Of a stretch of 37,324 nucleotides of DNA, positions 24,598 through 34,306 are shown in pieces. The notes beneath the pieces are model-generated. The model saw nothing but the letters and a program-made list of their open reading frames with translations. It ran no database searches and had not been told where the DNA came from. The DNA is from Holophagaceae bacterium (GTDB taxonomy: Bacteria > Acidobacteriota > Holophagae > Holophagales > Holophagaceae), in NCBI GenBank assembly GCA_025353305.1, contig JANXQX010000100.1, positions 1 through 37,324 of the forward strand. The letters are read 5' to 3'. Numbering within the stretch: the first letter of the stretch is position 1; each line of letters starts with the position of its first letter. Made by a program: the position numbers and the translations under genes.

Positions 24598-25776
24598 ATG
24601 CATAAGGTCCGTGACATTTTGAAGTCCCGCTCCTTCCTCATCCTTTGGGGTTTCTTCTTCTTCATATTTGCGGCGGGGTATCAGATTTTCCCTGTGCTGC
24701 CTCTGCGCCTGCGGGAGTTGGGCGCTACGCTGGCCGAGAGCGGCCGGTTCATGGCGGCCTTCACGGTGGGTTCGGGGCTGGGCGCGCTGTTCACGGGCCC
24801 GCTCGGAGATCGCCTGGGGCAGCGGCGGGTGCTGCGCGGAGCATCGCTTTTCTGCGCGGCCTGTTTTGGCGTCTATGCGCTGATGCCCGGGCGCTGGGGC
24901 TTCTACGCCCTGGCACCATTGCACGGCCTGCTCTGGTCTGGGCTGCGGACAGCTTCGATGGCGGAAGTGGGCGGACTGCTGCCTGATGAAAATCGCGCCG
25001 AAGGCCTGTCTCTCTTCGGCCTGGCCAGCCCCGGCGGTGTGGCAGTGGGACCGCTGTTGGGCCTGTGGCTCTTTCCGCACCTGGGATTCCACTGGCACAT
25101 GGCTCTGCTTGGTGGGTCTTTCCTTGCCTTGCATGTGCTGGTGGGAAGGCTGCCGAAGGATCCTCCGAAAGAGCAGCGGCCGCCCCTGAATTTCGGCCTG
25201 CCCGAACGCAGCGTCTGGCTTCCGGCCGCGATCCTTTTTTTACTGGCCCTGAGCTACAGCCCCATGCCGCCTTATGCGGCGCAGGAAGCCTTGGCGCTCC
25301 ACCTGGCCTGGCCATCGGCGCTGCTCACTTGTTTCGCGCTGGGCATGGTCGGAATGCGATTCATCCTTGGCCTCCGCGGACTCGGGTCCGATCCGATGCG
25401 CCTGGTGCCGGAGATGATGGCGCTGGCTTTCGTGGGGAACCTGATTCTGGCGATCATGCCCGGCGGCACCTTCCTGGGCCAGGATCTGGAACTCCTCCGT
25501 CACATCCTGGGCGCCCTAATCTATGGCGCGGGCTACGGCCTTGTCCACACATTGATTTTTGCGGCAGTCATGACCCGGAGCTCCGGGGCCCGCCGGGGTG
25601 CCGCGGTAGGCGCGCTGTATGCAGCCTTTGATGCCGGGGTCGCGTCGGGCAGCCTGGTCATCGGCTGGATCATGCAGCACTACTCGTTCCGGTTCGGCTG
25701 GGGCGCTGGGGCGGCCTGTCTCGTAGTGGCCTGGGTGTTGTGCCTGAGGCTGGTTCAGCGCAGAAAAACGACCTGA
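24598..25776 (+). CDS. MFS transporter, copy A
   Basis: A 392-residue major facilitator with about twelve hydrophobic helices. The loop after helix 2 reads GPLGDRLGQRRVL, the typical MFS motif A (G-x3-D-x2-G-x-R). The central loop is at about residue 185-200 (VGRLPKDPPKEQRPPLNFG). It is followed 25 bp later by a clear paralogue with the same landmarks. Substrate cannot be inferred. The frame is open upstream of 24598 but that part overlaps the carboxyltransferase antisense and is not coding; ATG 24598 starts right before the first helix. Divergent from the carboxyltransferase gene. Confidence 0.88.
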   Translation: MHKVRDILKSRSFLILWGFFFFIFAAGYQIFPVLPLRLRELGATLAESGRFMAAFTVGSGLGALFTGPLGDRLGQRRVLRGASLFCAACFGVYALMPGRWGFYALAPLHGLLWSGLRTASMAEVGGLLPDENRAEGLSLFGLASPGGVAVGPLLGLWLFPHLGFHWHMALLGGSFLALHVLVGRLPKDPPKEQRPPLNFGLPERSVWLPAAILFLLALSYSPMPPYAAQEALALHLAWPSALLTCFALGMVGMRFILGLRGLGSDPMRLVPEMMALAFVGNLILAIMPGGTFLGQDLELLRHILGALIYGAGYGLVHTLIFAAVMTRSSGARRGAAVGALYAAFDAGVASGSLVIGWIMQHYSFRFGWGAGAACLVVAWVLCLRLVQRRKTT

Positions 25777-25801
25777 ACCCTCGCCGTGAGATCCTTAAAA
25801 G

Positions 25802-26983
25802 ATGCCTGAACCGCGCCCCACCCTTTGGACCCGTCCCTTCCTGCTCATCTGGTCCTGCACCTTCCTGACCTTTTTCGCCGCTTTCCAGCTCTTCCCCACG
25901 GCGCCCTTGCGGCTGTTGGAGTTGGGCGCTTCGCGGGCGGAGAGCGGTCTCTTCCTGGCGATCTTCACGGCTGGATCCTCCCTGGGGGCCCTGGTGACGG
26001 GGCAGATGGCGGATCGCATGGGGCATCGGCGGATCCTGGTCAGCACGGCGACGGCCTTCACGTTGATCATGGCGATCTACGCCTTTCTGCCGGTGCGCTG
26101 GGGTTTCTACGTGCTGGCGCCCTTCCACGGCGCTGTGTGGTCGGGACTCATCACGTCAACCGTGGCCATGCTGGGCGGCATCCTTCCGGAACAGGATCGC
26201 GCCAAGGGAATGAGCTGGTACGGCCTGGCGAGCCCCCTGGGCGTGGTCTTCGGTCCTTCGGTGGGCGTTGCGCTGTATCAGCATGGGTCCTTCCGCACCA
26301 TGTGCCTTCTGCTTGGACTCTGCTTTTTAGCGCTTTCCCTGCTTGCGCGGTTCCTGCCCGCGGACGCCCATCTGGAAAGTCATGAAAAACCCCCGATGCA
26401 ATGGCCGGACCGTCCCGTGCTCTTGTTATCCTCGGTGCTCCTTTTCGTGGCCTTCAGCTACGGCGCCATGACCAGCTACAGCACCCAGGAAGCCATCTCG
26501 CTGGGGTTCAAATGGCCCTCGGCTTTCCTGTCCTGCCTTGCGCTGGGGATGGTGGTGATGCGCCTGGTGATGGCCTCGGCGGGCTTCGGGGAAAGGCCGG
26601 TCCGGCTGCTGCCCTGGATGCTGCTGCTGGCCATCGCCGGCATGGCAGTCATGGCTTTCGGCGGGGGCCATTGGGAACAGGGCGGGAACCACTTGGGCCT
26701 GATCCGCCACGTGGTCGCCGCCCTGCTCTATGGCGCGGGTTATTCGATGGTCTACACCCTGCTCAACACAGAGGTGTTGAACGTGGTGTCGCCGGACCGG
26801 CGGGGGGCGGCCTTCGGCACATTCATGTTCGCGTTCGACGCGGGCATCGGCCTGGGGAGCCTGATGCTCGGCTCACTCATCGGTGCCACAAGTTTCGCCT
26901 GGGGCTGGCGGGCCGGCCTGCTGCTGATGATCTGCGGCCTGCCGTTGACCATGGGCATCGCCCGGCGTGGAATCCGGAGCTGA
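25802..26983 (+). CDS. MFS transporter, copy B
   Basis: A 393-residue major facilitator closely resembling copy A: both have a start of type SFLILWGFFF/PFLLIWSCTF, the motif ELGA-x-x-AESG-x-F, G-x-x-x-DR-x-GQ/HRR, PLHGLLWSGL/PFHGAVWSGL and the late segment YGAGYGLVHTL/YGAGYSMVYTL. Twelve helices can be drawn, and length is nearly the same. Gene duplication is the simplest explanation. No SD is obvious before 25802, and translation may depend on copy A. Substrate unknown. Confidence 0.88.
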   Translation: MPEPRPTLWTRPFLLIWSCTFLTFFAAFQLFPTAPLRLLELGASRAESGLFLAIFTAGSSLGALVTGQMADRMGHRRILVSTATAFTLIMAIYAFLPVRWGFYVLAPFHGAVWSGLITSTVAMLGGILPEQDRAKGMSWYGLASPLGVVFGPSVGVALYQHGSFRTMCLLLGLCFLALSLLARFLPADAHLESHEKPPMQWPDRPVLLLSSVLLFVAFSYGAMTSYSTQEAISLGFKWPSAFLSCLALGMVVMRLVMASAGFGERPVRLLPWMLLLAIAGMAVMAFGGGHWEQGGNHLGLIRHVVAALLYGAGYSMVYTLLNTEVLNVVSPDRRGAAFGTFMFAFDAGIGLGSLMLGSLIGATSFAWGWRAGLLLMICGLPLTMGIARRGIRS

Positions 26984-27067
26984 AGGGCCCTGGAACAGGA
27001 ATGTCTGCGATAGTGCCCCCTAGACGCCGTGGCCGCGCTATTGTGGCTTCGTCCACCGGGAGAAATG

Positions 27068-29119
27068 ATGAAGCCCACCCACATGATTCTTGCCACGCTA
27101 TTGGGCCTTGCCCCCTTTCTCCAAGCCCAGACCCCGGCATCCCCAGCACCCGGTACATCCCCCATCAAATCTCTCCAGCGGCGGTCCTTCGAGCTGGCGG
27201 ATCTGAACCGCCTCGTCGGCCTTGCCGACCCGAAAATCTCCCCGGATGGCCGCGGCGTAGCGGTCTTCATCAGCCGCGTGAATGAAAAGGACAATCGCCA
27301 GGATAGGGAACTGGCCTGGGCGGATTCCAAAAGCGGCGCCATGCGCACCCTCGTGAAGGGGCGGAAGGGCCTTGCCCATGCACGCTGGTCGCCGAACGGA
27401 GACCGCTTGGCCTTCCTTACGGAAGCGGAAGGCAAGTCCCAGATCTTCGTGCTGCCCATGGTGGGCGGCGAGGCCCAGCAGGCGAGCCATTCGGCGACGG
27501 GTGTCCAACATTTCAGCTGGAGCCCCGATGGAAAGCGCATCGCTTATGGCACCGAGGATGAAGCCCCGAAAATTCCCGAGGCGCAGAAAGGCGAGGACGG
27601 CTTCGAGGTGGGCAACGACGACCTCTTCACCGGCGAAGCCGCGCGTCCAGTGCACATCTGGGTGATGAATGCCGACGGAGGCGAAGCCAAACGCCTGACC
27701 CAAGGCACCTGGACGCTACCTGTCAGCCTGCCACCCAGCCCTCCGGCATCGCCTCTCTCCTGGTCGCCGGATGGCAAGCGCATCGCCTTCACACGCCAGG
27801 CGACTCCCCATACCGGGGACCAGGACCAGGCTTCGGTACAGGTGCTGGACATCGAGAGTGGAACGTACCGCCCACTCACGGGCCAAAAGTTTTTCGAAGG
27901 CTTCCCCAATTTCTCACCGGATGGACGGCTCATCTCCTACTGGTGGACGCGCAAGGGCGATCCGATGAACATCAACGAAATCCACGTGGCTGGCAGTGAT
28001 GGCGGGCCCGGCCGCGACATCACCGAAGGCCTGGATCGATGCCTCTTCAGCAGCATCTAGATGCCGGGAGGAAAGGGCGTGCTCGTGGGCGGCAATGACG
28101 GCACCCGCGTAAAGCTATGGGTGCAGCCCCTTGAAGGCCCTGCCAAACCGCTTGACCTCGGCGAAGTCAATCCGAGCTGGTCCTTCTGGATCGATGTGAG
28201 CGTGGCTCCCACCGGCGCCATCGCCTTCACGGGCCGCACCGCCCAGCACGGCGTTGAGTTGTATGTGATGGATTCCGTCGAGGCCAAGCCCCGCCGCCTC
28301 ACCAACCTCAATGGATTCCTGGTGGACTTGAACCTTGGAAAGGTGGAGCGCGTGGCCTGGAAGGGCCCTGGCGGGTGGGCCGAGGACGGCGTGCTGACCT
28401 TTCCGTCCGAGGCGACTCCAGGCAAGAAACTGCCGTTGGCGCTGGTCATCCACGGCGGCCCCAATGCGGCATCCTCAGAGACTTTCAACCCCCTCAACCA
28501 ACTGCTCGCGGCCAAGGGGTTCCTGGTGTTCAACCCCAATTACCGAGGTAGCGACAACCTTGGCAACGCCTACTATCGGGCCATCACCATGGATTGGGGC
28601 AAAGGCCCTGGTCAGGACGTAATGGCCGGCATCGAGTCCCTCAAGACCAAGGGACTGGTGGACCCGGATCGCATGGTGGTGAGCGGCTGGTCCTATGGAG
28701 GCTACATGACCACCTGGCTGCTGGGCCGTTATCCCGAGGTCTGGAAGGCAGGCATGTCCGGCGCAGCCGTTATAGATTTCGTGGATGAATACGCCTATTC
28801 CGATGGCAACCAGGCTTGGCGCTATGGAATGCTCAGCGCCCTGCCCTTCGATGGGGACAAAGGCCAGGAAACCTACCGGGTCCAGTCGCCCATCTCGCTG
28901 GCACACAGGATCCAGGCCCCCACGCTCATCCTCACCATGAACCAGGATGCGCGCGTGCCCCCCACCCAGAGCTACAAGCTCTACCGCGCGCTGAAGGACC
29001 GCGGCGTCCCCGTGAAATTCTTTGCTTGGCCCCAGGCGGGACATGGCGCCGGCACCCCCGCCCGTCAAAGGCAGGTCACCCGCATGTGGGTGGATTGGCT
29101 CACCGAGCATGTCCATTGA
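27068..29119 (+). pseudogene. S9 prolyl oligopeptidase family protein, interrupted by one in-frame TAG
   Basis: A secreted serine peptidase read as two halves in the same frame: 27068-28060 (330 codons before TAG) and 28061-29119 (352 residues). The first half has a signal peptide (LGLAPFLQAQ) and beta-propeller repeats (KISPDGRGVAVF, ARWSPNGDRLAF, FSWSPDGKRIAY). The second has the hydrolase domain with GWSYGGY (Ser at codon 542), Asp 627 in NQDARVPP and His659 in AGHG, a full catalytic triad. The only defect is TAG at 28058-28060, between LFSSI and MPGGKGVLVGGNDG; relatives have a Trp there as I recall, so TGG to TAG fits. The ATG right after the stop has GCATCTAG and no SD, so restart is unlikely. 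Could also be a sequencing error or a suppressed stop. ATG 27068 follows GGGAG. Confidence 0.85.
28058..28060 (+). other. In-frame amber stop in the S9 peptidase gene
   Basis: The single TAG that splits the reading frame. Reading is continuous and family-like on both sides, with no base added or lost. One G to A change in TGG (Trp) would produce it. Confidence 0.9.
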
Positions 29120-29135
29120 GCGGGTGAAGCTGAAC

Positions 29136-32100
29136 CTACCAGACCAATGATTCCGGGTTCTCGAAGGAGGTCCGCAGGGTCAGCTTGCCTTCCTTGACGA
29201 GGCCAGGGAGGTCCGTCAGTATGCGAGGAGCCCAGGCCAAGTCCGCATCCACCAATTCAGAAGTCAGGCCCACCCAGCCATTCCTTCCGCTGCGTTTCAC
29301 GGCATAGAGGCATTGATCGGCTATTTCAACGGCATCCTCCCAATGGAAGGTACCGGGGTGTCCCGGCAAGAGGGGAAAGGCCGAGAATCCCACGGAACAG
29401 GTGCGCTGGAGATATTTCCGCCCGCCCATGTTGAAGCGGTGGGACTCCATCGTTTCGCGGATCTTGTGCGCGATGTTCAAGGCGGAGGCGCGGTCTGTGC
29501 GTCGCGCCACCACCAGGAATTCCTCACCACCCCAGCGGACCACCGTGTCGGTCTCCCGGCAGGCCGTGCGCAAGACTTCCGCTGCTTCTTTCAATACGAG
29601 ATCCCCGGCGGCGTGGCCGTAGGTATCGTTCACGAACTTGAAATGATCCAGGTCCACCATTAAAAAAACCAGGTCCTCACCCTTGGGCAGGCCGCTCTCG
29701 CCTGATTCGATGAAATTGCGGTAGATGCGCAGCACACGGGCCTCTTCCTCCGGCATGTAAAGGCCGAGGAAGCGGCGGTTCCGTAATCCGGTGAGCGCAT
29801 CCATCATGCTGGATTCTTCGAGCGCGAGATTGGCCTGATGCAGCGCTTCATTGGATTGCAGCAGATCCGCGGTCCGCTGCCAGACCAAGGCTTCCAGGTC
29901 CTGGGTTCTTCGAAGGAGCAACGCCGTGCGCCAACGGATCACGAGGAGGATCAAGCCTGAAAACAGCAATCCCACAATCAGAAAGAACCAGGGTTTCTGC
30001 CACCAAGGGGCCAGGATCTGAAAAGCCTGCACCGCTGGTTCACCGAACTGCCCGTTGCCATCCCCGAAGCGCACCTCGAAGCGGTAGGAGCCAAGCGGCA
30101 GTGTGGTGTAGCGGGCTTCCCGGGCAGTCGCGCCGCGCCAATCATCTTCGAACCCCGCCAGCCGGATCTGGGCCTTCAGATGCGATTCATCCTGGAAACT
30201 GAGCGAGGCGAAAGCGAAGTCCACGCTGCGCCAGCGATAGGGAATGCGCAACTCTCCGCCGAGTGGAAGCAACCGGCCGGATCCTTCTTTCACCAGGGTG
30301 AGCTTGGCCTTGGGAGCCTCTGGCGGACCGTGGTAGAAAGCATGGTGGAACTTGGCGATGCCTGCGCTCAGGCCCACCCAGACATCGCCACCTGGTTCGA
30401 TGAACAGCGCGTTGGCCGTGCAATCGTCGCCCGGCAGACCTTGGCTGCGCCCGTAACGCTCATAGGGGCCACCCTCGAGGCCATCCGGACGCCAGCGTTT
30501 CACACCCTGGGTAGTGCCGAACCATAGTGTGCCCTCGGCATCACATTCCATAGAGACGATGTCGTCCTGGAAGAGTTCTGCAGGCCCCTGCACCTGCCCG
30601 GTCACCTGCCAGGTTTCTCCCTTTTTACTGAGCCGAGTCAGTCCATGGGCAGTCCAGTAGGCCACCCACAGATTGCCCTTGGCGTCCCGCGCGAGGCCGC
30701 TGGGGTTGGAATCCTTCATGCCCTCGGAGGGTCCAAAGCGATGCCAGGAACTGCCATCAAAAAGAGAAAGCCCCTGGTTCCCCGCTACCCAAACCAGACC
30801 TTCGCGATCCACGATGACGCGATTGATGGACTCCTCTGGCTTGCCACCTGGAAGGCTTACGCGTTCGCAGACGAGAGCGTTGCCGGACTTCCCTCCCGGT
30901 CTTTTAAGAAGCCTGTGCAAACCATCTCCTTGAGTCCCGATCCAGATGGTCCCGTCCGTGCCCGCCGCAAGCGTGCTCACCAGATTCCGCTTCACGGACG
31001 GAAGGGGAATTTCCTTGAAATGGCCTTGGCCTGGAGCCTGGTAGAAGAGCGTATTGGGCTTGTCCCCGGCTGGGTTCCCACCTATCCAAACGCCACCTTC
31101 TGGATCCTCGGCAATGGTGTAGAGGCTGCGCTCCCGGGTCTCCGGCACCAGCGCCCAGGCACCATTTTTCAGGCGCGCCATGCCTCGCGGAGTGACTGCC
31201 CAAAGGTTTCCATCCTTGCTTCGGTAGATGCTCCACACTGCGTCCACTGGGAGGCCCTGTTTGCGCGTGAAGGCGGTCCAGAGAAACCGGCCCTGAAGGC
31301 GGTGGAGGCCTTCGGCGGCCACCCACAAGGATCCTTCGCGATCAGTCAGCGTAGCGTTCGCCCACGGCGAAGGAAGGCCGTGGCCTTCATCCAGAACCCA
31401 GGTGCGGTCCTTCTCGAAGCAGGCCAGGCCGCTATCTGTGGCGGCCCACACACGGCCTTCCTGATCCAAGGTCAGCCCATCGCCCGATTGCGCAGGCTTG
31501 CCAGGCAGCTGCTTTGTGAGATCCTCCGGCTTGGCCCCCCATGCAGCCAGCCGGATGAGGCGGGAACCACCCCTGATCCAGATGCGGCCTGCGCCATCCA
31601 CCAGACCCGAATGGAAAGATTGCTTCCGGATCTCTGGCGGCAGCTCCATGGCCGACCAGGAGGTTCCCTGGCGGCGCACGAGACTGCTTTCGCGTTGACC
31701 TGGTTTTCCTCGGCGGTGCACCACGAACAGAGTGCCATTTTTGGGATCCACCCAAAGGGCTCCCACGCCGCCGACTGGATACTCCTTCACCGGTTGAAAG
31801 GTCAGGCCGCCGTCTTTGCTTAGGAAGAGACCAGCCAGGGCGCCCAGCCACACCTGACCTGCCGAATCGCGGGCGACGCAGGCGATTCCCGCTTCGAACA
31901 CTGGCACGCCATCTTTGGCGGCCCAGGGCTGGAAGCGATGGCCATCAAACCGCAGTGGACCGCTTTGCGTGAGTACGAAAAGCCCGCCGGACAAGGGCTG
32001 GACATCGTTCACAAGGAGATCGGTAAGTCCTTCCGCCAGACCGAAATTTTTGAACCGCTGGCCGTCGTAGCGGAACAGGCCGCCTTCAGTGCCCACCCAG

Positions 32101-32252
32101 ATGTAGCCTTCGTCATCCTGGGTCATGCAAGTGGTGGCGAGATTTGTCAAGCCTTGTTCAGGGCCGTAGGTTTTGAAACGGTAAACGCCTTGGGCCCGCG
32201 CAGGAAGCGCCAAGCAAAGGAATAACAGCGCAGCATGTAGCCCCAGCTTCAT
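29136..32252 (-). CDS. Propeller/Y_Y_Y sensor diguanylate cyclase (GGDEF)
   Basis: A 1038-residue transmembrane sensor. A signal peptide covers 1-21. Residues about 25-660 hold many two-component-regulator propeller repeats (for example DDEGYIWVGTEGGLFRYDG, DREGLVWVAGNQGLSLFDG). Residues 670-735 form a Y_Y_Y domain (LSFQDESHLKAQIRLAGFEDDW ... GSYRFEV). A membrane helix lies at about 752-773, then a coiled coil and a GGDEF domain with WGGEEF near residues 907-912. The inhibitory I-site RETD lies five residues before GGEEF, so feedback control by c-di-GMP is likely. The protein reads a periplasmic ligand and makes c-di-GMP inside. Start at 32252 is chosen for the signal peptide; the SD is weak. 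Confidence 0.92.
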   Translation of the reverse strand: MKLGLHAALLFLCLALPARAQGVYRFKTYGPEQGLTNLATTCMTQDDEGYIWVGTEGGLFRYDGQRFKNFGLAEGLTDLLVNDVQPLSGGLFVLTQSGPLRFDGHRFQPWAAKDGVPVFEAGIACVARDSAGQVWLGALAGLFLSKDGGLTFQPVKEYPVGGVGALWVDPKNGTLFVVHRRGKPGQRESSLVRRQGTSWSAMELPPEIRKQSFHSGLVDGAGRIWIRGGSRLIRLAAWGAKPEDLTKQLPGKPAQSGDGLTLDQEGRVWAATDSGLACFEKDRTWVLDEGHGLPSPWANATLTDREGSLWVAAEGLHRLQGRFLWTAFTRKQGLPVDAVWSIYRSKDGNLWAVTPRGMARLKNGAWALVPETRERSLYTIAEDPEGGVWIGGNPAGDKPNTLFYQAPGQGHFKEIPLPSVKRNLVSTLAAGTDGTIWIGTQGDGLHRLLKRPGGKSGNALVCERVSLPGGKPEESINRVIVDREGLVWVAGNQGLSLFDGSSWHRFGPSEGMKDSNPSGLARDAKGNLWVAYWTAHGLTRLSKKGETWQVTGQVQGPAELFQDDIVSMECDAEGTLWFGTTQGVKRWRPDGLEGGPYERYGRSQGLPGDDCTANALFIEPGGDVWVGLSAGIAKFHHAFYHGPPEAPKAKLTLVKEGSGRLLPLGGELRIPYRWRSVDFAFASLSFQDESHLKAQIRLAGFEDDWRGATAREARYTTLPLGSYRFEVRFGDGNGQFGEPAVQAFQILAPWWQKPWFFLIVGLLFSGLILLVIRWRTALLLRRTQDLEALVWQRTADLLQSNEALHQANLALEESSMMDALTGLRNRRFLGLYMPEEEARVLRIYRNFIESGESGLPKGEDLVFLMVDLDHFKFVNDTYGHAAGDLVLKEAAEVLRTACRETDTVVRWGGEEFLVVARRTDRASALNIAHKIRETMESHRFNMGGRKYLQRTCSVGFSAFPLLPGHPGTFHWEDAVEIADQCLYAVKRSGRNGWVGLTSELVDADLAWAPRILTDLPGLVKEGKLTLRTSFENPESLVW

Positions 32253-32306
32253 GTGGTCAAACCATGGAATGCCACGGTGCCTGGGGTCAGCGTCCAAAAG
32301 GAGCCT

Positions 32307-33074
32307 CTACATCTTTCTATGAACCTTATATACGCTGGCTTGGTCCCTGGGCGCGATGATTATTTCGTCAATGTTCACATGATCCGGCAAATCCAGCGCC
32401 CAACGGATGCATTCGGCGATATCTCCCGCCATAAGCGGCGTCATTCCCTGATAGACAGCCTTGGCCTTGGCTTCGTCTTCCAGCCGCACCCGGGAAAAAT
32501 TCGTTTCCGCCAGGCCGGGATCCACCGAAGTGAGCCGGATGGGCTCGCCGCAGAGTTCGATGCGCAGGGCTTGGACCAGCGCCCGCAGCGCGTGTTTCGA
32601 CGCGCAGTACACGCCGCCGTTCTCATAGACGTTGTGACCGGCTACCGAGCCAATGGTGAAAAGGTGGCCCCAACCTGATTTGCGGAGGTGAGGCAGGGTG
32701 GCCTGAAAAGTGCGGATCACGCCTTCGACGTTCGTATGCAGCATCAGTTGCCAGGTCTCCTCGGAGATTGCCTCGATGCGGTCCAAGCGCTTCGCCAATC
32801 CCGCGTTCGCCACCACCACGTGAAGGCCGCCCAGCGCCGCGGCCGCATCGTCCACGAAGGTGTTTACCGAACAGGAATCGCGCACATCCACATAACCTGC
32901 GAAGGCCTGAATGCCATGCTGGGCCTTCAATTCATCGGCGAGATTTTCCACCAAGCCGACGCGGCGCGCGCCCAGGCCAAGGTGGTAGCCGTTGGCCGCG
33001 AGAAGGCGCGCGGTGGCTTCTCCAATCCCACTGCTGGCTCCGGTGATGAGGGCGATAGGGTATTCGGGGCGCAT
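32307..33074 (-). CDS. SDR-family oxidoreductase
   Basis: A 255-residue short-chain dehydrogenase/reductase. The dinucleotide motif TGASSGIG is near residues 12-19, NAG near 90, and the catalytic Ser and Tyr-x3-Lys are in GSVAGHNVYENGGVYCASKHAL. The SVDPGLAETNF segment after it matches the YdfG/serine-dehydrogenase-like classical group. GARR after the second strand suggests NADP(H). The likely reaction is reversible oxidation of a hydroxyl group; the substrate is unknown. Start taken at ATG 33074; a TTG at 33080 overlaps the YHS stop and is possible. It lies at the end of a tight minus-strand set. Confidence 0.92.
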   Translation of the reverse strand: MRPEYPIALITGASSGIGEATARLLAANGYHLGLGARRVGLVENLADELKAQHGIQAFAGYVDVRDSCSVNTFVDDAAAALGGLHVVVANAGLAKRLDRIEAISEETWQLMLHTNVEGVIRTFQATLPHLRKSGWGHLFTIGSVAGHNVYENGGVYCASKHALRALVQALRIELCGEPIRLTSVDPGLAETNFSRVRLEDEAKAKAVYQGMTPLMAGDIAECIRWALDLPDHVNIDEIIIAPRDQASVYKVHRKM

Positions 33075-33076
33075 GC

Positions 33077-33331
33077 TCAACCATTTCCCTTCGGAAGGTA
33101 TTTCACGGGGTCGGACAGGAATGTATCCCTGCAGCTTTCAGAACAGAAATAGTAGGTGCGGCCCTTGTAGTCCGCCTTGGGCGTATCCGCAGTGATAGGC
33201 ACCACGACACAGGCCAGGTCCCGGCAATAGGCGCAGACTGGGTCGATGGCCTCACCTGGACCCGCCATAGGGAGTACCGGGCGGCAGCCTGGGAGGACAA
33301 CAAGGGAAAGGATCAGCACGAGCCGCTTCAT
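33077..33331 (-). CDS. YHS-domain lipoprotein
   Basis: An 84-residue protein with a lipoprotein signal (VVLPGC, Cys16) and a YHS-like metal-binding domain: DPVCAYCRDLACVVV then YKGRTYYFCSESCRDTFLSDPVKYLP. Cysteines at 33, 36, 41, 63 and 67 can bind metal; YHS/TRASH domains often handle copper or other soft metals. The DPVC ... YYFCSESC-x-x-x-F pattern is classic, though the loop is longer than usual. It is placed 3 bp after the barrel gene and touches the SDR gene, so it is probably co-translated. A periplasmic metal chaperone role is possible, not shown. Confidence 0.85.
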   Translation of the reverse strand: MKRLVLILSLVVLPGCRPVLPMAGPGEAIDPVCAYCRDLACVVVPITADTPKADYKGRTYYFCSESCRDTFLSDPVKYLPKGNG

Positions 33332-33334
33332 CGC

Positions 33335-34300
33335 CTAAAAGCTTAGCGAAAGGCTGGCCACGGCCTTCAGTTTTGTTTCAATCTGGGCGCCATTGGGGCT
33401 TTGGCTCAAAGGTAGTTGGGCCGCCAGGGAAAACGAGGCGCCGGGCGAGAATCCGAATCGGAAACCGGGGCTCAAGAAAACGGCGTTGCCCCCGCTGTTG
33501 CCATCCCGTCGGCCCAGGATCTGCACGTTGCCGTTGCGGCGGTAGTTCAGTTCCAGGAAGGCCGCAGACTGCGGAAAGGCGCGGATGTTCCCGGTGAACC
33601 GCCAGCCAAAGGCCACACCGGCCTCGGTGCGGTCTCCCAGGCGGTAGTCGTGGTAGGTGCCACGGAAGGTGTGTCCAGCGCTGACATCGAGCGTGAGCTG
33701 GGGGGAGAGGTAGGTGGAATAGCCGAAACCTGCTGTGAAGTCCGCGGCACCGGAACCCGGGGTGCTGGCGAAATCCACGGGCTCGCCATTGGAATCGCGC
33801 ACATCCTTTTTTCCCGTGGGAATTTTCATGCCGCCATATAGCGCGATGCGGCCTGCGGGGCCCTTATAGAAACCCCACTTCCCGTTGATCCAGAGATCCG
33901 TCAAGCCCTTGGGTTCGTTGGTGCTGCGGACCAGTCCACCCGAGTCCTTATCCACACTCAGGGTGCCACCACCGATGGCTGTGTAGTAGCCGATCGACAT
34001 CGAGAGTTGCAGGTTTTCCGCCAGACCAAAGGAGAAGCTGGCATTCTGCAGCAGGCTATGGCCAAGGACATCGATTTCGCTTGCGGCAGCCGCCTTCGCC
34101 GCAATATCCGCATCGCTGGGGATCTTGAAAGCCGTATAGTCCGACCGCAGTTCGAAGGACCAGGCCCCACGCTTCACCACCTCGCCGCTCTGCACGGAAA
34201 GCCCGCCCCCTGAGGTGCCGGGGCCGTGGTCGGCAAAAAGGGGCCCACCAAAAAGAAGTGCCATCAAGCAAGGGGCAAGGCGCGCAGTGCTCATGGGCAT
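33335..34300 (-). CDS. Outer-membrane beta-barrel (transporter-like) protein
   Basis: About 321 residues: signal peptide (LAPCLMALLFGGPLFA), then HGPGTSGGG, then alternating strands and a terminal SLSLSF, with the last Phe of a barrel. Segments such as LSMSIGYYTAIGGG, KIPTGKKD and FTAGFGYSTYLSPQLTLDVSAGHTFRG resemble the phenol-degradation/MetA-type outer-membrane 'transporter' family. It probably forms a channel for small molecules. Start is uncertain: TTG 34306, ATG 34300 or ATG 34294 would all give a signal peptide. The aminotransferase stop is just upstream (34307). Confidence 0.78.
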   Translation of the reverse strand: MPMSTARLAPCLMALLFGGPLFADHGPGTSGGGLSVQSGEVVKRGAWSFELRSDYTAFKIPSDADIAAKAAAASEIDVLGHSLLQNASFSFGLAENLQLSMSIGYYTAIGGGTLSVDKDSGGLVRSTNEPKGLTDLWINGKWGFYKGPAGRIALYGGMKIPTGKKDVRDSNGEPVDFASTPGSGAADFTAGFGYSTYLSPQLTLDVSAGHTFRGTYHDYRLGDRTEAGVAFGWRFTGNIRAFPQSAAFLELNYRRNGNVQILGRRDGNSGGNAVFLSPGFRFGFSPGASFSLAAQLPLSQSPNGAQIETKLKAVASLSLSF

Positions 34301-34306
34301 CTTCAA

